From contig JAABQV010000002.1 of assembly GCA_011391255.1 (NCBI GenBank), positions 132,057-196,056 on the forward strand: a DNA stretch of 64,000 bases. Reading direction: 5' to 3'. A model generated the notes under the pieces. It was not told the origin of the DNA and made no database searches. It saw nothing but the letters and a program-made list of their open reading frames with translations. Shown here piece after piece: positions 32,564-41,940 of the stretch; the stretch's first letter is position 1; each line of letters opens with the position of its first letter. The position numbers were made by a program, and so were the translations under genes. This DNA is from Dechloromonas sp. Its GTDB lineage: Bacteria > Pseudomonadota > Gammaproteobacteria > Burkholderiales > Rhodocyclaceae.

Positions 32564-34681
32564 TTAATTCAGATTCATTCGATCATTCACCACCTTGGGA
32601 GTAATGAAAATCAAAAGTTCGCGGCGTGCTGAATCTTTAGATTGAACCTTAAAGAGCCAGCCAATCCCCGGAAGGTCACCCAAGAAAGGCACTTTTTCTG
32701 TGTTCGTTGAGTTATCCGTTTTGTAAACACCACCAATCACAACCGTTCCACCATTTTCAACCAGCACATCGGTTTCAACAATAGAACTTTTGATCGGAGG
32801 GTTACCCTGAACAGCACGCGTCCAGTCGGGATCTTCCTTTTTAACTACTAATTTCATTCTGATCATTCCATCAGGAGTAATTTGCGGAGTAACTTCCAGA
32901 GAAAGCTTCGCCGGCTTAAAGCTAACAGTAGGTGCCGACGTTGAGGTTCCCGGAGTCACATAGGGAACCTCCGTTCCGTCCTCCATTTTGGCTTTGACAT
33001 TATTCGCCGTAAGTACTCTTGGGCTTGATATGATCTTTCCCGCGCCATCGGCTTCGAGTGCGGCCAGCTCGACATTCAATATCCTTGATAACGCCTGATT
33101 AAACAAAGAGAAAGTTAACGCACCACCGGCGTTTGTGAATGAGGGCAAATTCACCCCGACCATCTGAGTGCTTGTTTGGCCGGACGGCGAATAAGCCCCG
33201 CCACCTATCTCATTTCCTGTTCCGCCAATTCCAGTTCTTCTTGTGTTAATAAAACTCAATCTGGCACCAAGATCACGGTTGAAGCTGTCGTTAGCCTCAA
33301 CAACCCGCGCCTCAATCATTACCTGACGAGAACCGATGTCGACACTTTTGATTAAGGCACGGACTTCCTCAAGCTTTGAGGGAATATCGTTCACGAAAAG
33401 GATGTTGGATGTCGGGTCAGCAATGACACTTCCACGCTTACTTAAAATTCGATTACTAGCGGCGCCTCCTGGTGCCGCAACCGCTACTGCACCGGCAACC
33501 CCGCCCCCCATAAGTAAGCGCGCTACGTCAGCCGATTTTTGATAGTTAAGCTGAAAATTTTCCAGTTTCAACGGCTCCAATTCGCTATTTTGCTGCTTGG
33601 ATTCAAATTCGAGCTTTTCTTTGGTTGCCAGCTCTTCTCTCGGCGCAATCAAGATCACGTTCCCGTTTTTGCGCATATCCAGCCCCTTTTGCTGGAAAAT
33701 AATATCGACAACCTGGTCTGCAGGCACATCCTTCAATACCAGCGTAGTTGTTCCTGAAACCGTTTCACTGATCACCGCATTAAAACCAAGCTCTTCTGCC
33801 ATCAAACGAAGCAAGGCACGTACGTCACCATTCTGGTAGTTGATACTGACGCGAGGCCCTTGGTAACCCAGCTTTGTCCCTTGAACTAGTTTATTGGGAT
33901 CCTCAATAATTTTTTTCACTTCGATAATGAACTGATTGTCGCTTTGATAAGCGTTGTGCTCCCACAAGCCTTTCGGCGTAATGGTCATCTGGGTATTTTC
34001 GCCCTTTATTTTGGTTTCAATCGAGCTTACTGGCGTGCCAAAATCTGTTACATCGAGTTTGCGACGTAAATGCTCAGGCGTACTGGTCTTGGCAAAATCA
34101 ACGATCAAGGCACTGCCCTGCTGACGAATATCGATTCCAGTTCCTGAATCGCCAAGCTCTACAACAATACGTGCCTCTCCATCCTTGCCGCGACGAAAAT
34201 TAATGTCTTGTACCGTATGCTTAACACCAATCGCGCTTTCTTCTGTGAAACGCGTAACACGCTGTGCCAGTGATCCCCCGGTGGAGATGGGCACCAAAGT
34301 CACATACAAAGACTTGCCATCGAGCCGGGTCGAATAACTCATGTTGCGCACGAGGTTCAAAACCAGACGGGTGCGGTCCCCCACTTGAACTACATTGAAA
34401 CTGCGCAAATCGCCCGTATCCACAGTCTGGCTGTTTTTACCAAGGGCATTTGCGGTCGACGGGAAATCGAAGGCAATTTTCGCCGGATTGGCAATACCGA
34501 ATCCTGCCGGGGGCAACTGCAGCGGCTCTTTCAGGTCAATTTTGATGGCGATATCACCACCTTGTTGTCCGACGTTGATCTGTTCGATCGCATTGTTAGC
34601 GACACTCTGAGCCTGAGCAATCCCGGCCAAGGCCAGGCATGTTGCGGCTACAGCAGCCAAGGCATAGTTGATGACTTTCAT
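32564..34681 (-). CDS. pilQ: Type IV pilus secretin
   Basis: Outer membrane secretin through which type IV pili pass. The 705-aa precursor has a signal peptide ending IAQAQ, two AMIN-type peptidoglycan-binding regions (~28-240), N0/STN (~280-350, VSINYQNGDVRALLRLMAEELGFN), an N1-like KH domain, and the C-terminal secretin barrel with MIEARVVEANDSF and the gate/lip segment VPYVTPGTSTSAPTVSFKPA. It is the last gene of pilMNOPQ, overlapping pilP by four bases, and ends at a strong terminator. Confidence 0.96.
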   Translation of the reverse strand: MKVINYALAAVAATCLALAGIAQAQSVANNAIEQINVGQQGGDIAIKIDLKEPLQLPPAGFGIANPAKIAFDFPSTANALGKNSQTVDTGDLRSFNVVQVGDRTRLVLNLVRNMSYSTRLDGKSLYVTLVPISTGGSLAQRVTRFTEESAIGVKHTVQDINFRRGKDGEARIVVELGDSGTGIDIRQQGSALIVDFAKTSTPEHLRRKLDVTDFGTPVSSIETKIKGENTQMTITPKGLWEHNAYQSDNQFIIEVKKIIEDPNKLVQGTKLGYQGPRVSINYQNGDVRALLRLMAEELGFNAVISETVSGTTTLVLKDVPADQVVDIIFQQKGLDMRKNGNVILIAPREELATKEKLEFESKQQNSELEPLKLENFQLNYQKSADVARLLMGGGVAGAVAVAAPGGAASNRILSKRGSVIADPTSNILFVNDIPSKLEEVRALIKSVDIGSRQVMIEARVVEANDSFNRDLGARLSFINTRRTGIGGTGNEIGGGAYSPSGQTSTQMVGVNLPSFTNAGGALTFSLFNQALSRILNVELAALEADGAGKIISSPRVLTANNVKAKMEDGTEVPYVTPGTSTSAPTVSFKPAKLSLEVTPQITPDGMIRMKLVVKKEDPDWTRAVQGNPPIKSSIVETDVLVENGGTVVIGGVYKTDNSTNTEKVPFLGDLPGIGWLFKVQSKDSARRELLIFITPKVVNDRMNLN

Positions 34682-35217
34682 TGCTTGCTTCCCTCCTTGC
34701 CCTGCAGGTACAGCGAGCTTTCCCGCTCACTCCATTCACCCGCAGAATCTTGTATCAATTCACGCAATTTGACTTCTGAGTCAGTAATCTGCGTCACCAT
34801 TCCGAAATCCAGCCCGAGATATTCACCAACTTTTACCTGCTTCACCTTGTCCTCAACCTGTATCGCAGCCATCGGGCGATTATTGACATTCAGGACACCA
34901 ATTAACTTCAGGGACTCGAGCGGATACTTTTCCAGAACACTGTTGCGCATATCCCTCGCCTCAAGATCGGGCTGGAAGGCTCCGCCTTTCCCGGCTTTCT
35001 CCCGTGAAGCGGGCTCAATCTTGCTACTCTTGAACGGATCAGGAAGTCCTTGCGGATCGTAGGGCACCGGCTCATAAGGTTTGACGTCCGGCAACTTCTT
35101 GATCTGGGGACGTAAATCCTTGGAGTTATCCTCCATCCACTGACGCAAATCCTCATGGTCGCCACCAGAACAAGCGGCCAATCCCAAGCAAAAAGCGAAG
35201 AGTGTCAATTGCTTCAC
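34678..35217 (-). CDS. pilP: Type IV pilus assembly lipoprotein PilP
   Basis: Periplasmic lipoprotein linking the PilMNO inner-membrane platform to the PilQ secretin. The 179-aa precursor has a lipobox in CLGLAAC (mature Cys16). The N-terminal half is disordered and proline-rich (RPQIKKLPDVKPYEP...), binding PilN/PilO in known systems, and the C-terminal ~85 residues form the beta-sandwich HR domain (SLKLIGVLNVNNRPMAAI...KVGEYLGLDFGMVTQI). Start and stop overlap pilO and pilQ by four bases each. Confidence 0.95.
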   Translation of the reverse strand: MKQLTLFAFCLGLAACSGGDHEDLRQWMEDNSKDLRPQIKKLPDVKPYEPVPYDPQGLPDPFKSSKIEPASREKAGKGGAFQPDLEARDMRNSVLEKYPLESLKLIGVLNVNNRPMAAIQVEDKVKQVKVGEYLGLDFGMVTQITDSEVKLRELIQDSAGEWSERESSLYLQGKEGSKQ

Positions 35218-35897
35218 GTCTTGCCTCCTTTGGCTGCTTTTTTCTGCCTGGCGACTTCCTCGTCATCAAGGTAGCGGAAGGTTTTGGTCGTTGCATCCAG
35301 CGATAGCATGCCGTCTTTTCCAGGGGCTATCGAGACATTGTTCAAGGTCACAATGCGCGGCAACTTGGCGATATCCGCAGCAAACGTGCCGAAGTCGTGA
35401 TAGCTACCGTTGATCTTGACTGAAATCGGCAACTCGGCATAAAAATCTTTCAACTGCTCCTGCCCTGGACGGAATAACTCAAATTGCAGACCGCGCCCCA
35501 AACCAGCCTGATTGACCTCGATCAACAACGCCTCAATCTCTGACCTATTGGGCAACTGCTTGAGCAGCGCACCAAATGAGCGATCTATCTCACCGAGTTG
35601 CTGGGTGTAAAGATCCAGGTTGATTGCCTGGCGCTTTTTGTCTATAAACTCGGACTTCAAGGCCACTTCTTCAGCCGCCCGAGCTTCTAGCTCAATAATC
35701 TGATCATTCCACACAAACCACCATCCAGCCACGAGCAATGCGACAAACAAACTCGCCAGCACCGTCACTCTGGGGATAAGCGGCCACGCCCCCGGATCAT
35801 TGGGATTCATTCCCCGGAAGTCAGCGATGATGTCCTGAAAATTAACTTTTGGCAGCGCCGGCACTTTCGTCGGCAAAGCAATGAGCTTAATTTTCAT
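35214..35897 (-). CDS. pilO: Type IV pilus alignment protein PilO
   Basis: Bitopic inner membrane protein that pairs with PilN. The 227-aa product has a cytoplasmic N terminus, one transmembrane helix (~49-68, VLASLFVALLVAGWWFVW), a coiled coil (~72-115), and a ferredoxin-like periplasmic domain (PISVKINGSYHDFGTFAADIAKLPRIV). The C-terminal tail is short and lysine-rich. Overlaps of four bases with pilN and pilP imply coupled translation. Confidence 0.95.
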   Translation of the reverse strand: MKIKLIALPTKVPALPKVNFQDIIADFRGMNPNDPGAWPLIPRVTVLASLFVALLVAGWWFVWNDQIIELEARAAEEVALKSEFIDKKRQAINLDLYTQQLGEIDRSFGALLKQLPNRSEIEALLIEVNQAGLGRGLQFELFRPGQEQLKDFYAELPISVKINGSYHDFGTFAADIAKLPRIVTLNNVSIAPGKDGMLSLDATTKTFRYLDDEEVARQKKAAKGGKT

Positions 35898-36460
35898 TTT
35901 TTGCCCTCCGCACCAGCCTGCACTCGTGTCAATTTCACATTCATGCCAAACTCATTGATGCGTCGCCCGTTCAGAACCGAAGCCTTTACCTCGATCAACT
36001 GCGGACTTTCCAACCATGGCGAGGCCTCAAGATTTCTCATCAGCGTTGAAACCCTGGCATTGGATTGAGCGTAGCCAGTCAAATTGACCATTAAACCATC
36101 CTGCTTAAGGGTTTTCAGGTAAACCCCATCCGGCACCTGCTTGACCAATTCGCCGAGCAAATAGACGGTTTCCCCGCGATCGCGCTGCAGATTCTCGATG
36201 ACCTCTTTGCGCGCCAGCAAGGCCTGCGTCTGCTCTTTGAGTTTTTTGATTTGATCAATTTGCTTATCAAGCAGTGCAATTTCACGCTTGAGGAATTCGT
36301 TATTGCCGTTTTGATCCTGAATGCGACCATCAATCACCGTATAGATCGCGAAAACAAGCAGTACCGCCAGTGCGGATACCAGACCAGTGAGAACGAAAAA
36401 CTGTTGACGCCGGGCTTGACGCGCCTCTTGGCGGTGCGGTAGGAGATTGATACGTATCAT
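35894..36460 (-). CDS. pilN: Type IV pilus assembly protein PilN
   Basis: Inner membrane partner of PilM and PilO. The 188-aa protein starts MIRINLLPHRQEARQARRQQ, the conserved cytoplasmic motif INLLP that docks into PilM, followed by a transmembrane helix (~25-45), a coiled coil (~50-90) and a compact periplasmic domain (DGVYLKTLKQDGLMVNLTGYA). It is second in the pilMNOPQ operon with four-base overlaps. Confidence 0.96.
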   Translation of the reverse strand: MIRINLLPHRQEARQARRQQFFVLTGLVSALAVLLVFAIYTVIDGRIQDQNGNNEFLKREIALLDKQIDQIKKLKEQTQALLARKEVIENLQRDRGETVYLLGELVKQVPDGVYLKTLKQDGLMVNLTGYAQSNARVSTLMRNLEASPWLESPQLIEVKASVLNGRRINEFGMNVKLTRVQAGAEGKK

Positions 36461-37542
36461 GCTGGATCAAACCTCCGCAAAGCGAGGCCACAAGCCACCA
36501 GGAGCGAGGACGAATCAGCCAGGAGACTTCGGGATTTGACGCGATCCGATAGTTCCATATTGGCAAACGGGTTGGCGATGATAGTGCTGACTTGCGTTCG
36601 CGTCGCAACCACCTCATCAATACCGGGGATAACAGCGCAACCACCCGCCAAAATCAGGTGGTCGATCTGGTTGTACTGGGTAGAGGTGAAAAAAAACTGC
36701 AATGCGCGCGAAACCTCCAGCGCCATATTTTCCATAAAAGGAATCAACAACTCGGCTTCGTAGCCTTCAGGCAAATTACCTGCGCGCTTGGCAAGCTCAG
36801 CGTCTTCATAGCTCATGCCGTAATGGCGGCTTATATCCTGAGTTAGCTGCGAGCCGCCAAAAGCTTGCTCGCGGGCATACACCTGCTGCCCGTTGCGCAT
36901 CACCGTCAGGTTCATCACATTGGAACCTGAGTCAACGATCGCAATGGTCTGATTCTTGCCATTTTCAGGCAGTTGCCGTTCAATCAACTCATACGCAGCG
37001 AGCGAAGCCAGCGACTCAACATCCATCACCACTGCCTTCAACCCGGAGGCATCAGCAACGGCAACGCGATCCTCAACTCGCTCTTTTTTGGACGCTGCAA
37101 TCAGCACTTCAATTTCATCAGGTACCGCCGGCGCCGGGCCAATCACCTGAAAATCAAGATTCACTTCATCTATCGAAAAAGGAATGTATTGATTGGCCTC
37201 GGACTCGACTTGCATCTCAAGCTCTTCGTCGCGCAGACCAGCGGGAACGATGATTTTTTTGGTAATGACAGCCGAAGCCGGTAACGCCATCGCGACATTG
37301 CGCGTTGAGGTACCCAATTGCTTCCAAGCCCGTTTAACGGCGTCGACGACCCCATCCAGGTTGGCAATATTGCCATCCGAGACAGCGTCTTTAGGCAACA
37401 CCACAATGGCGTAGCGCTCGACGCGATAACTTTCTTTCCCGTTCGCCGCCAACTCAACCATCTTGACGGCCGATGAACTAATGTCCAGGCCAAGAAGTGA
37501 GCGCGACTTGGAATTCAACAACGAGGAGATATTAAAGCGCAC
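36457..37542 (-). CDS. pilM: Type IV pilus assembly ATPase-fold protein PilM
   Basis: Cytoplasmic actin/FtsA-like protein that binds PilN's N terminus and helps organise the pilus machine. The 361-aa protein has the actin-like phosphate loops GLDISSSAVKMVEL (~18-31) and AIVDSGSNVMNLTV (~200-213), and HLILAGGCAVIPGID. It leads the operon and is divergent from mrcA across 158 bases. I found no convincing promoter for it in that gap. Confidence 0.95.
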   Translation of the reverse strand: MRFNISSLLNSKSRSLLGLDISSSAVKMVELAANGKESYRVERYAIVVLPKDAVSDGNIANLDGVVDAVKRAWKQLGTSTRNVAMALPASAVITKKIIVPAGLRDEELEMQVESEANQYIPFSIDEVNLDFQVIGPAPAVPDEIEVLIAASKKERVEDRVAVADASGLKAVVMDVESLASLAAYELIERQLPENGKNQTIAIVDSGSNVMNLTVMRNGQQVYAREQAFGGSQLTQDISRHYGMSYEDAELAKRAGNLPEGYEAELLIPFMENMALEVSRALQFFFTSTQYNQIDHLILAGGCAVIPGIDEVVATRTQVSTIIANPFANMELSDRVKSRSLLADSSSLLVACGLALRRFDPA

Positions 37543-37664
37543 CAGACCCCCAAAAAGTCCTTACAAAATCCGATGTTAGCGTAAACAACCAATAATTCAC
37601 TTCAGATGCTAGCAACAACCCCCGGTCAAGTAAAGCCTTTTCGGGTAGCGCACATGCGTCAGCG

Positions 37665-37670
37665 TATAAT
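37665..37670 (+). promoter_or_regulatory. Consensus -10 element upstream of mrcA
   Basis: TATAAT lies 31 bases before the TTG start of mrcA in the divergent pilM-mrcA gap (37543-37700). The matching -35 region is weak, so only the -10 is annotated. The rest of the gap contains no gene. Confidence 0.45.
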
Positions 37671-37700
37671 CTACGCAACGCTAACTAAAACCGATTTATC

Positions 37701-40016
37701 TTGAATTCTCTCCCGCCCGCACTTCGTATTGCCCTCTATCCCGTTATTTTTTTGTTGGGTCTAGTCGCCATTGGTATCGCCGTTGCCTTGATCATTTTAG
37801 TCATGGCTTACCCCAACCTGCCCCCCCTCGATGTTCTGACCGACTACCGGCCCAAGATTCCCTTGCGGGTCTATTCCGCCGAGGGACACCTGATTGGTGA
37901 GTTCGGGGAGGAACGACGCGCGGTTGTAAGTATCAATGATGTTCCCAGCGTTATGAAACAAGCCATCCTCGGCGCTGAGGACGATCGCTTCTACACGCAC
38001 GGCGGCATTGACTACGCGGGCATTTTGCGCGCATCAGTAACCAATCTCACCGGTGGCGGCAAGCGGCAGGGGGCTTCAACCATTACCCAGCAGGTCGCCC
38101 GCAACTTCTTCCTTTCAACCGAAAAAACATACACCCGAAAACTTTACGAGGTTTTGCTGTCGTTCAAGATTGAAAGCAATCTTAGTAAAGATCAGATTTT
38201 CGAACTTTACATCAATCAAATATTTCTCGGCCAGCGAGCTTACGGCTTTGCTGCAGCGGCACAGATTTATTTTGGCAAGCCGCTCAAAGACATTTCAATC
38301 GCTGAAGCCGCCATGCTTGCCGGTCTACCCAAAGCGCCGTCTGCCTACAATCCAATCGCCAATCCCAAACGCGCCAAAATCCGCCAGCACTATGTATTAC
38401 GCCGCATGCAAAGCCTTGGTTACATTAGCGATGCTCAGTTTGCAGCCGCTATGGACGAGACACTGGTGGTCAAACGCGAACTAATGGATTATTCGGTGCA
38501 CGCTGAATTCGTTGCCGAAATGGCGCGCCAGATCACCGCTGAACGCTTCCCTCAGGAAGTCTATTCACGTGGACTGAAAGTCTATACAACCTTAATCAAG
38601 GGCGAGCAGGAAGCGGCCTACAGCAGCCTACGCAAGGGCGTCATGGATTACGACCGCCGGCATGGCTATCGAGGCGCCGAATCTTATCTTGAAATGAAGG
38701 ATTTCAAGTCGGATCAGGACGAGGCAATTGACCTAGCACTTCAGGACATTTCCGATACCGGCGATCTCCTCCCGGCCTTGGTGCTCGCCGCTGATGCCAA
38801 GCAGATCAAGGCCTACCGCAAAGGCGGCGAACTGATTGCTTTGAACGGCGACTCACTTAAATTTGCGGTCAAATTCCTGGACGATAAAGCGCCACCCAAC
38901 AAGCGAATTAAGCGCGGCGCCATCATCCGGGTGCAAAAAGACGACAAGGGTACCTGGCAAATCACACAACTCCCTGAAGTCGAATCGGCTTTTGTTGCGC
39001 TTGCTCCGAACGATGGTGCTATTCGCGCGCTGGTCGGCGGCTTTGATTTCAACCGCAACAAGTTCAACCACGTCACACAAGCCTGGCGGCAGCCCGGATC
39101 AAGCTTCAAGCCCTTTATTTATTCCGCATCTCTCGAAAAGGGCTACAACAGCAACAGCATCATCGCCGACGAACCTATCGTTATCAATTCGGTGTTCACC
39201 GGCTCCCAGGACTGGGCGCCGCACAACTATGACGGCAAATACGAAGGCCCGATGAAGATGCGAACGGCGCTGGCCAAGTCTAAAAATATGGTTTCTATCC
39301 GTATTTTGCAGTCGATTGGCCCGAATTACGCGCAGGACTACGCCAGCCGCTTTGGTTTTGATGCCGCCAAGCACCCGCCCTACCTAACCATGGCACTTGG
39401 CGCGGGCTCGGTGACGCCGTGGCAAATGGCAGCCGCCTATGCCGTATTTGCCAATGGTGGCTACAAGGTCAATCCTTACATCATTCGCGAGATTCGCGAC
39501 GAGAAAAACCAGATTCTAGCCAAATCAGAGCCCGTACCTGCAGGTGACGACTCGATCCGTGCAATTGATCCGCGCAATGCGTTCATGATGGACAACATGC
39601 TGCGCGACGTTACTATTTACGGCACGGCAGCGCGCGCCTCCGTCGCCCTCAAGCGGCGCGACCTGGCCGGAAAAACCGGCACGACCAACGAGTATATGGA
39701 CGCCTGGTTCTGTGGCTATCAGATGACAGTGGCCGGATGTGCCTGGCTCGGTTTCGATCAGCCAAAAACTCTCGGTGCCAAGGAAACCGGAGGCTCGGCC
39801 GCATTACCGATCTGGATCGGGTATATGGGTCGCGCGTTGAACAATGTGCCGGTTCAAACGCTTGCTCAGCCAGAAGGACTGATCGGCGGTGGCGAAGGGC
39901 GCAGTTTTATTTATGCTGAAAATGCCGCCGCAGCAAGAGAAGACAACGGCGATGACAAGGAAGAAAACGCCAGCCCGCCGCCCAAGCCCGACTTGAGTAC
40001 GCCGCCCAGCGACTGA
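37701..40016 (+). CDS. mrcA: Bifunctional penicillin-binding protein 1A
   Basis: Inner-membrane class A PBP that polymerises glycan strands and cross-links peptides. The start is TTG 37701: an in-frame stop lies 15 bases upstream and the first ATG falls after the membrane helix, so no ATG start works. The 771-aa product has a transmembrane helix (~10-35), the GT51 domain with EDDRFYTHGGID (catalytic E93) and QGASTITQQVARN, an OB-like insert, and the transpeptidase with QPGSSFKPFIYSA (SxxK), SKN and KTGTTN. Its divergent position next to pilMNOPQ is the normal ponA-pil arrangement. No clear Shine-Dalgarno sequence precedes the TTG. Confidence 0.95.
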   Translation: MNSLPPALRIALYPVIFLLGLVAIGIAVALIILVMAYPNLPPLDVLTDYRPKIPLRVYSAEGHLIGEFGEERRAVVSINDVPSVMKQAILGAEDDRFYTHGGIDYAGILRASVTNLTGGGKRQGASTITQQVARNFFLSTEKTYTRKLYEVLLSFKIESNLSKDQIFELYINQIFLGQRAYGFAAAAQIYFGKPLKDISIAEAAMLAGLPKAPSAYNPIANPKRAKIRQHYVLRRMQSLGYISDAQFAAAMDETLVVKRELMDYSVHAEFVAEMARQITAERFPQEVYSRGLKVYTTLIKGEQEAAYSSLRKGVMDYDRRHGYRGAESYLEMKDFKSDQDEAIDLALQDISDTGDLLPALVLAADAKQIKAYRKGGELIALNGDSLKFAVKFLDDKAPPNKRIKRGAIIRVQKDDKGTWQITQLPEVESAFVALAPNDGAIRALVGGFDFNRNKFNHVTQAWRQPGSSFKPFIYSASLEKGYNSNSIIADEPIVINSVFTGSQDWAPHNYDGKYEGPMKMRTALAKSKNMVSIRILQSIGPNYAQDYASRFGFDAAKHPPYLTMALGAGSVTPWQMAAAYAVFANGGYKVNPYIIREIRDEKNQILAKSEPVPAGDDSIRAIDPRNAFMMDNMLRDVTIYGTAARASVALKRRDLAGKTGTTNEYMDAWFCGYQMTVAGCAWLGFDQPKTLGAKETGGSAALPIWIGYMGRALNNVPVQTLAQPEGLIGGGEGRSFIYAENAAAAREDNGDDKEENASPPPKPDLSTPPSD

Positions 40017-40334
40017 TCAGTTGAGTTCTATCGCCTCGCCGGCTTGTTGGCTGGCGAGCACCGATAATTTAGCAAAAAGTTCAGTGCGATCTCGCGTATC
40101 CACCCACAATTCGCCTTCGTAGCGAAAGTGGAAACCGCCCGATTTGGCTGCCACCCAGATTTCCTTGGCGACGCCGTGGCGATTGACGATGATCTTGCCA
40201 CCATCGGCAAATTCGATTTCCAGCACGCCACCATGCTTTAACTCAAAGTCGAGATCGCCATCACTGGCTTCAAGTGCAGCCTCGATACGAGCCAACGTCT
40301 CATCGGCCAAGCGGTTGAATTCCTTGTCATCCAT
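40017..40334 (-). CDS. cyaY: Frataxin homologue CyaY
   Basis: Iron-binding protein that modulates IscS-driven Fe-S cluster assembly. The 105-aa protein has an acidic first helix (DDKEFNRLADETLARIEAALEASDGDLD) and the conserved beta-sheet GGVLEIEFADGGKIIVNRHGVAKEIWVAA...FHFRYEGELWVDTRD. Its stop codon directly abuts the mrcA stop on the other strand. The divergent partner 40 bases away is lptM, as in many gammaproteobacteria where cyaY faces lptM (yifL). Confidence 0.95.
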   Translation of the reverse strand: MDDKEFNRLADETLARIEAALEASDGDLDFELKHGGVLEIEFADGGKIIVNRHGVAKEIWVAAKSGGFHFRYEGELWVDTRDRTELFAKLSVLASQQAGEAIELN

Positions 40335-40374
40335 GCTGTGCTACCATCCTGCCTCTGCTGATCGAACCGTCATT

Positions 40375-40569
40375 ATGACCAAATTTCTCGCCATTTTGCT
40401 GGCATTTTCCGTAACCGCCTGTGGTTATAAAGGCCCTCTGCAACTCCCCGCCGGGCCAGCCCCGGAACCGTTGCTGGGCACCGCGAAGCCTGCACCGGTA
40501 AAGCAAGCAACCCCAGTCGAAACTCGTAACCCCAAAGCCCGCACTGAGCAAAACACGCCCGCCCAATGA
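40375..40569 (+). CDS. lptM: LPS assembly lipoprotein LptM (YifL-like)
   Basis: Tiny 64-aa lipoprotein. The signal peptide MTKFLAILLAFSVTACGYKG has the lipobox VTAC followed by GYKGPLQLP, the strongly conserved LptM motif; the remainder is Pro/Ala/Lys-rich. In E. coli LptM stabilises the LptD-LptE translocon during disulphide maturation. Its TGA overlaps the lysA ATG (ATGA), the conserved lptM-lysA or lptM-dapF pairing. It is too short to stand out by length, so synteny and the motif are the evidence. Confidence 0.9.
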   Translation: MTKFLAILLAFSVTACGYKGPLQLPAGPAPEPLLGTAKPAPVKQATPVETRNPKARTEQNTPAQ

Positions 40570-41825
40570 GCCACTTTTCCCTCAAAAATGGCGTCCTGCA
40601 CGCCGAATCCGTCGCCCTCCCGGCTATTGCCGGGCAATTTGGCACCCCGGCCTACGTTTATTCCCGTGCCGCGCTCGCTGCCTCGCTACAGGAATTCCTC
40701 GATGTTCTGGCTAGCCATCCGGCTGGCGCCGGCTCATTGGTTTGCTACGCCGTCAAGGCCAACTCCAATTTGGCCATTTTGAATCTGTTCGCACGTATGG
40801 GCGCCGGATTTGACATCGTTTCCGGCGGCGAACTGCGGCGCGTGCTGGCGGCCGGCGCTGATCCGCAGAAGATCGTTTTTTCAGGCGTTGGTAAGACTGC
40901 CGCCGAAATGAAACAAGGGCTGGATGCCGGTATTTTTTGCTTCAACATCGAATCCGCTCCCGAGCTTGACCGCCTCAACGAAATCGCCGGCCAATGCGGC
41001 AAAAAAGCGCCGGTCAGCCTGCGCGTCAATCCGAATGTCGATCCTAAAACCCACCCCTACATTTCGACCGGCCTCAAGGAAGCGAAATTCGGCGTTGCCT
41101 ACGATGATGCGTTTGAACTCTATCGCCGGGCGGCCGCATTGCCCAACATTGAGGTTGCCGGTATTGACTGCCATATCGGCTCGCAACTTCTCGACCCCGC
41201 CCCCTTCGTCGAGGCACTCGACCGGATTTTGATCCTGATTTCGCGGTTGACCGCAGCCGGCATCCACATCCACCACATTGACCTCGGCGGCGGCCTCGGC
41301 ATCAAATACAAGGACGACCAGGTGCAGCCAACGGTCGCCTCCTATCTCAATCCGCTGCTCGACAAGCTGGCCGGCAGTGGTCTCAAGGTCGTCCTCGAAC
41401 CAGGCCGGCGCCTGGTTGGCAATTCCGGCTTGCTGCTGACCCGTGTCGAATTCCTTAAGCCTGGAGAAGGCAAGAGTTTTGCCATTATCGACGCTGCGAT
41501 GAACGATCTGATGCGCCCGGCGCTTTACGAAGCCTGGCACGACATTCTGCCAGTCATTCCGCGCACCGGCGAAACCCGCGCTTACGACGTTGTTGGCCCG
41601 GTCTGCGAATCCGGGGATTTTCTCGGCCTCGCCCGTCCGCTGGCGATTGAAGCTGGCGACTTGCTGGCTGTCATGTCAGCCGGCGCTTACGGCATGGCGA
41701 TGAGCTCAAACTACAACACCCGGCCACGGGCGGTTGAGGTGATGGCCGATGGCGACAAGATCCACGTCATTCGCCAACGTGAGACCGTTGAACAACTCTA
41801 CGCCGGCGAACAACTGCTGCCGTAA
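40566..41825 (+). CDS. lysA: Diaminopimelate decarboxylase
   Basis: Last step of lysine synthesis. This PLP-dependent fold-III enzyme of 419 aa has Lys64 in YAVKANSNLAIL as the cofactor Schiff base, GFDIVSGGEL, GIDCHIGSQL, HIDLGGGLGI, and the C-terminal VCESGDFLG, whose cysteine and glutamate contact substrate across the dimer, plus AYGMAMSSNYNTRPR. It overlaps lptM by four bases. With dapF at 54.5 kb this places two diaminopimelate pathway genes in the window. Confidence 0.97.
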   Translation: MSHFSLKNGVLHAESVALPAIAGQFGTPAYVYSRAALAASLQEFLDVLASHPAGAGSLVCYAVKANSNLAILNLFARMGAGFDIVSGGELRRVLAAGADPQKIVFSGVGKTAAEMKQGLDAGIFCFNIESAPELDRLNEIAGQCGKKAPVSLRVNPNVDPKTHPYISTGLKEAKFGVAYDDAFELYRRAAALPNIEVAGIDCHIGSQLLDPAPFVEALDRILILISRLTAAGIHIHHIDLGGGLGIKYKDDQVQPTVASYLNPLLDKLAGSGLKVVLEPGRRLVGNSGLLLTRVEFLKPGEGKSFAIIDAAMNDLMRPALYEAWHDILPVIPRTGETRAYDVVGPVCESGDFLGLARPLAIEAGDLLAVMSAGAYGMAMSSNYNTRPRAVEVMADGDKIHVIRQRETVEQLYAGEQLLP

Positions 41826-41862
41826 CGGAGGTGATTTTGAGCAGACAAATCATCCCCGTAGC

Positions 41863-41903
41863 CCTCTCCCCCGACCCCTCTCCCGCAAGCGGGCGGGGGG
41901 AGG
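41863..41903. repeat. GC-rich palindromic intergenic element (REP-like)
   Basis: Within the 115-base lysA-hslR gap, CCCGC-AA-GCGGG (41882-41893) is nested in an outer pairing of CCTCTCCCCCG (41863-41873) with CGGGGGGAGG (41894-41903). The wording resembles the ccctctcccgcaagcggg family of dispersed extragenic palindromes in many GC-rich proteobacteria. There is no T-tract, so it is not a standard terminator. One copy is seen in this window. Confidence 0.6.
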
Positions 41904-41940
41904 CAAATGCAGCCGCTACGCGACTTTCGCACTAGTCCCC

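Noticed and set aside
37543-37700. Sigma-54 promoter for pilM
   Set aside because: No GG-N10-GC arrangement with a convincing TGGCAC/TTGC match was found on the minus strand of the gap.
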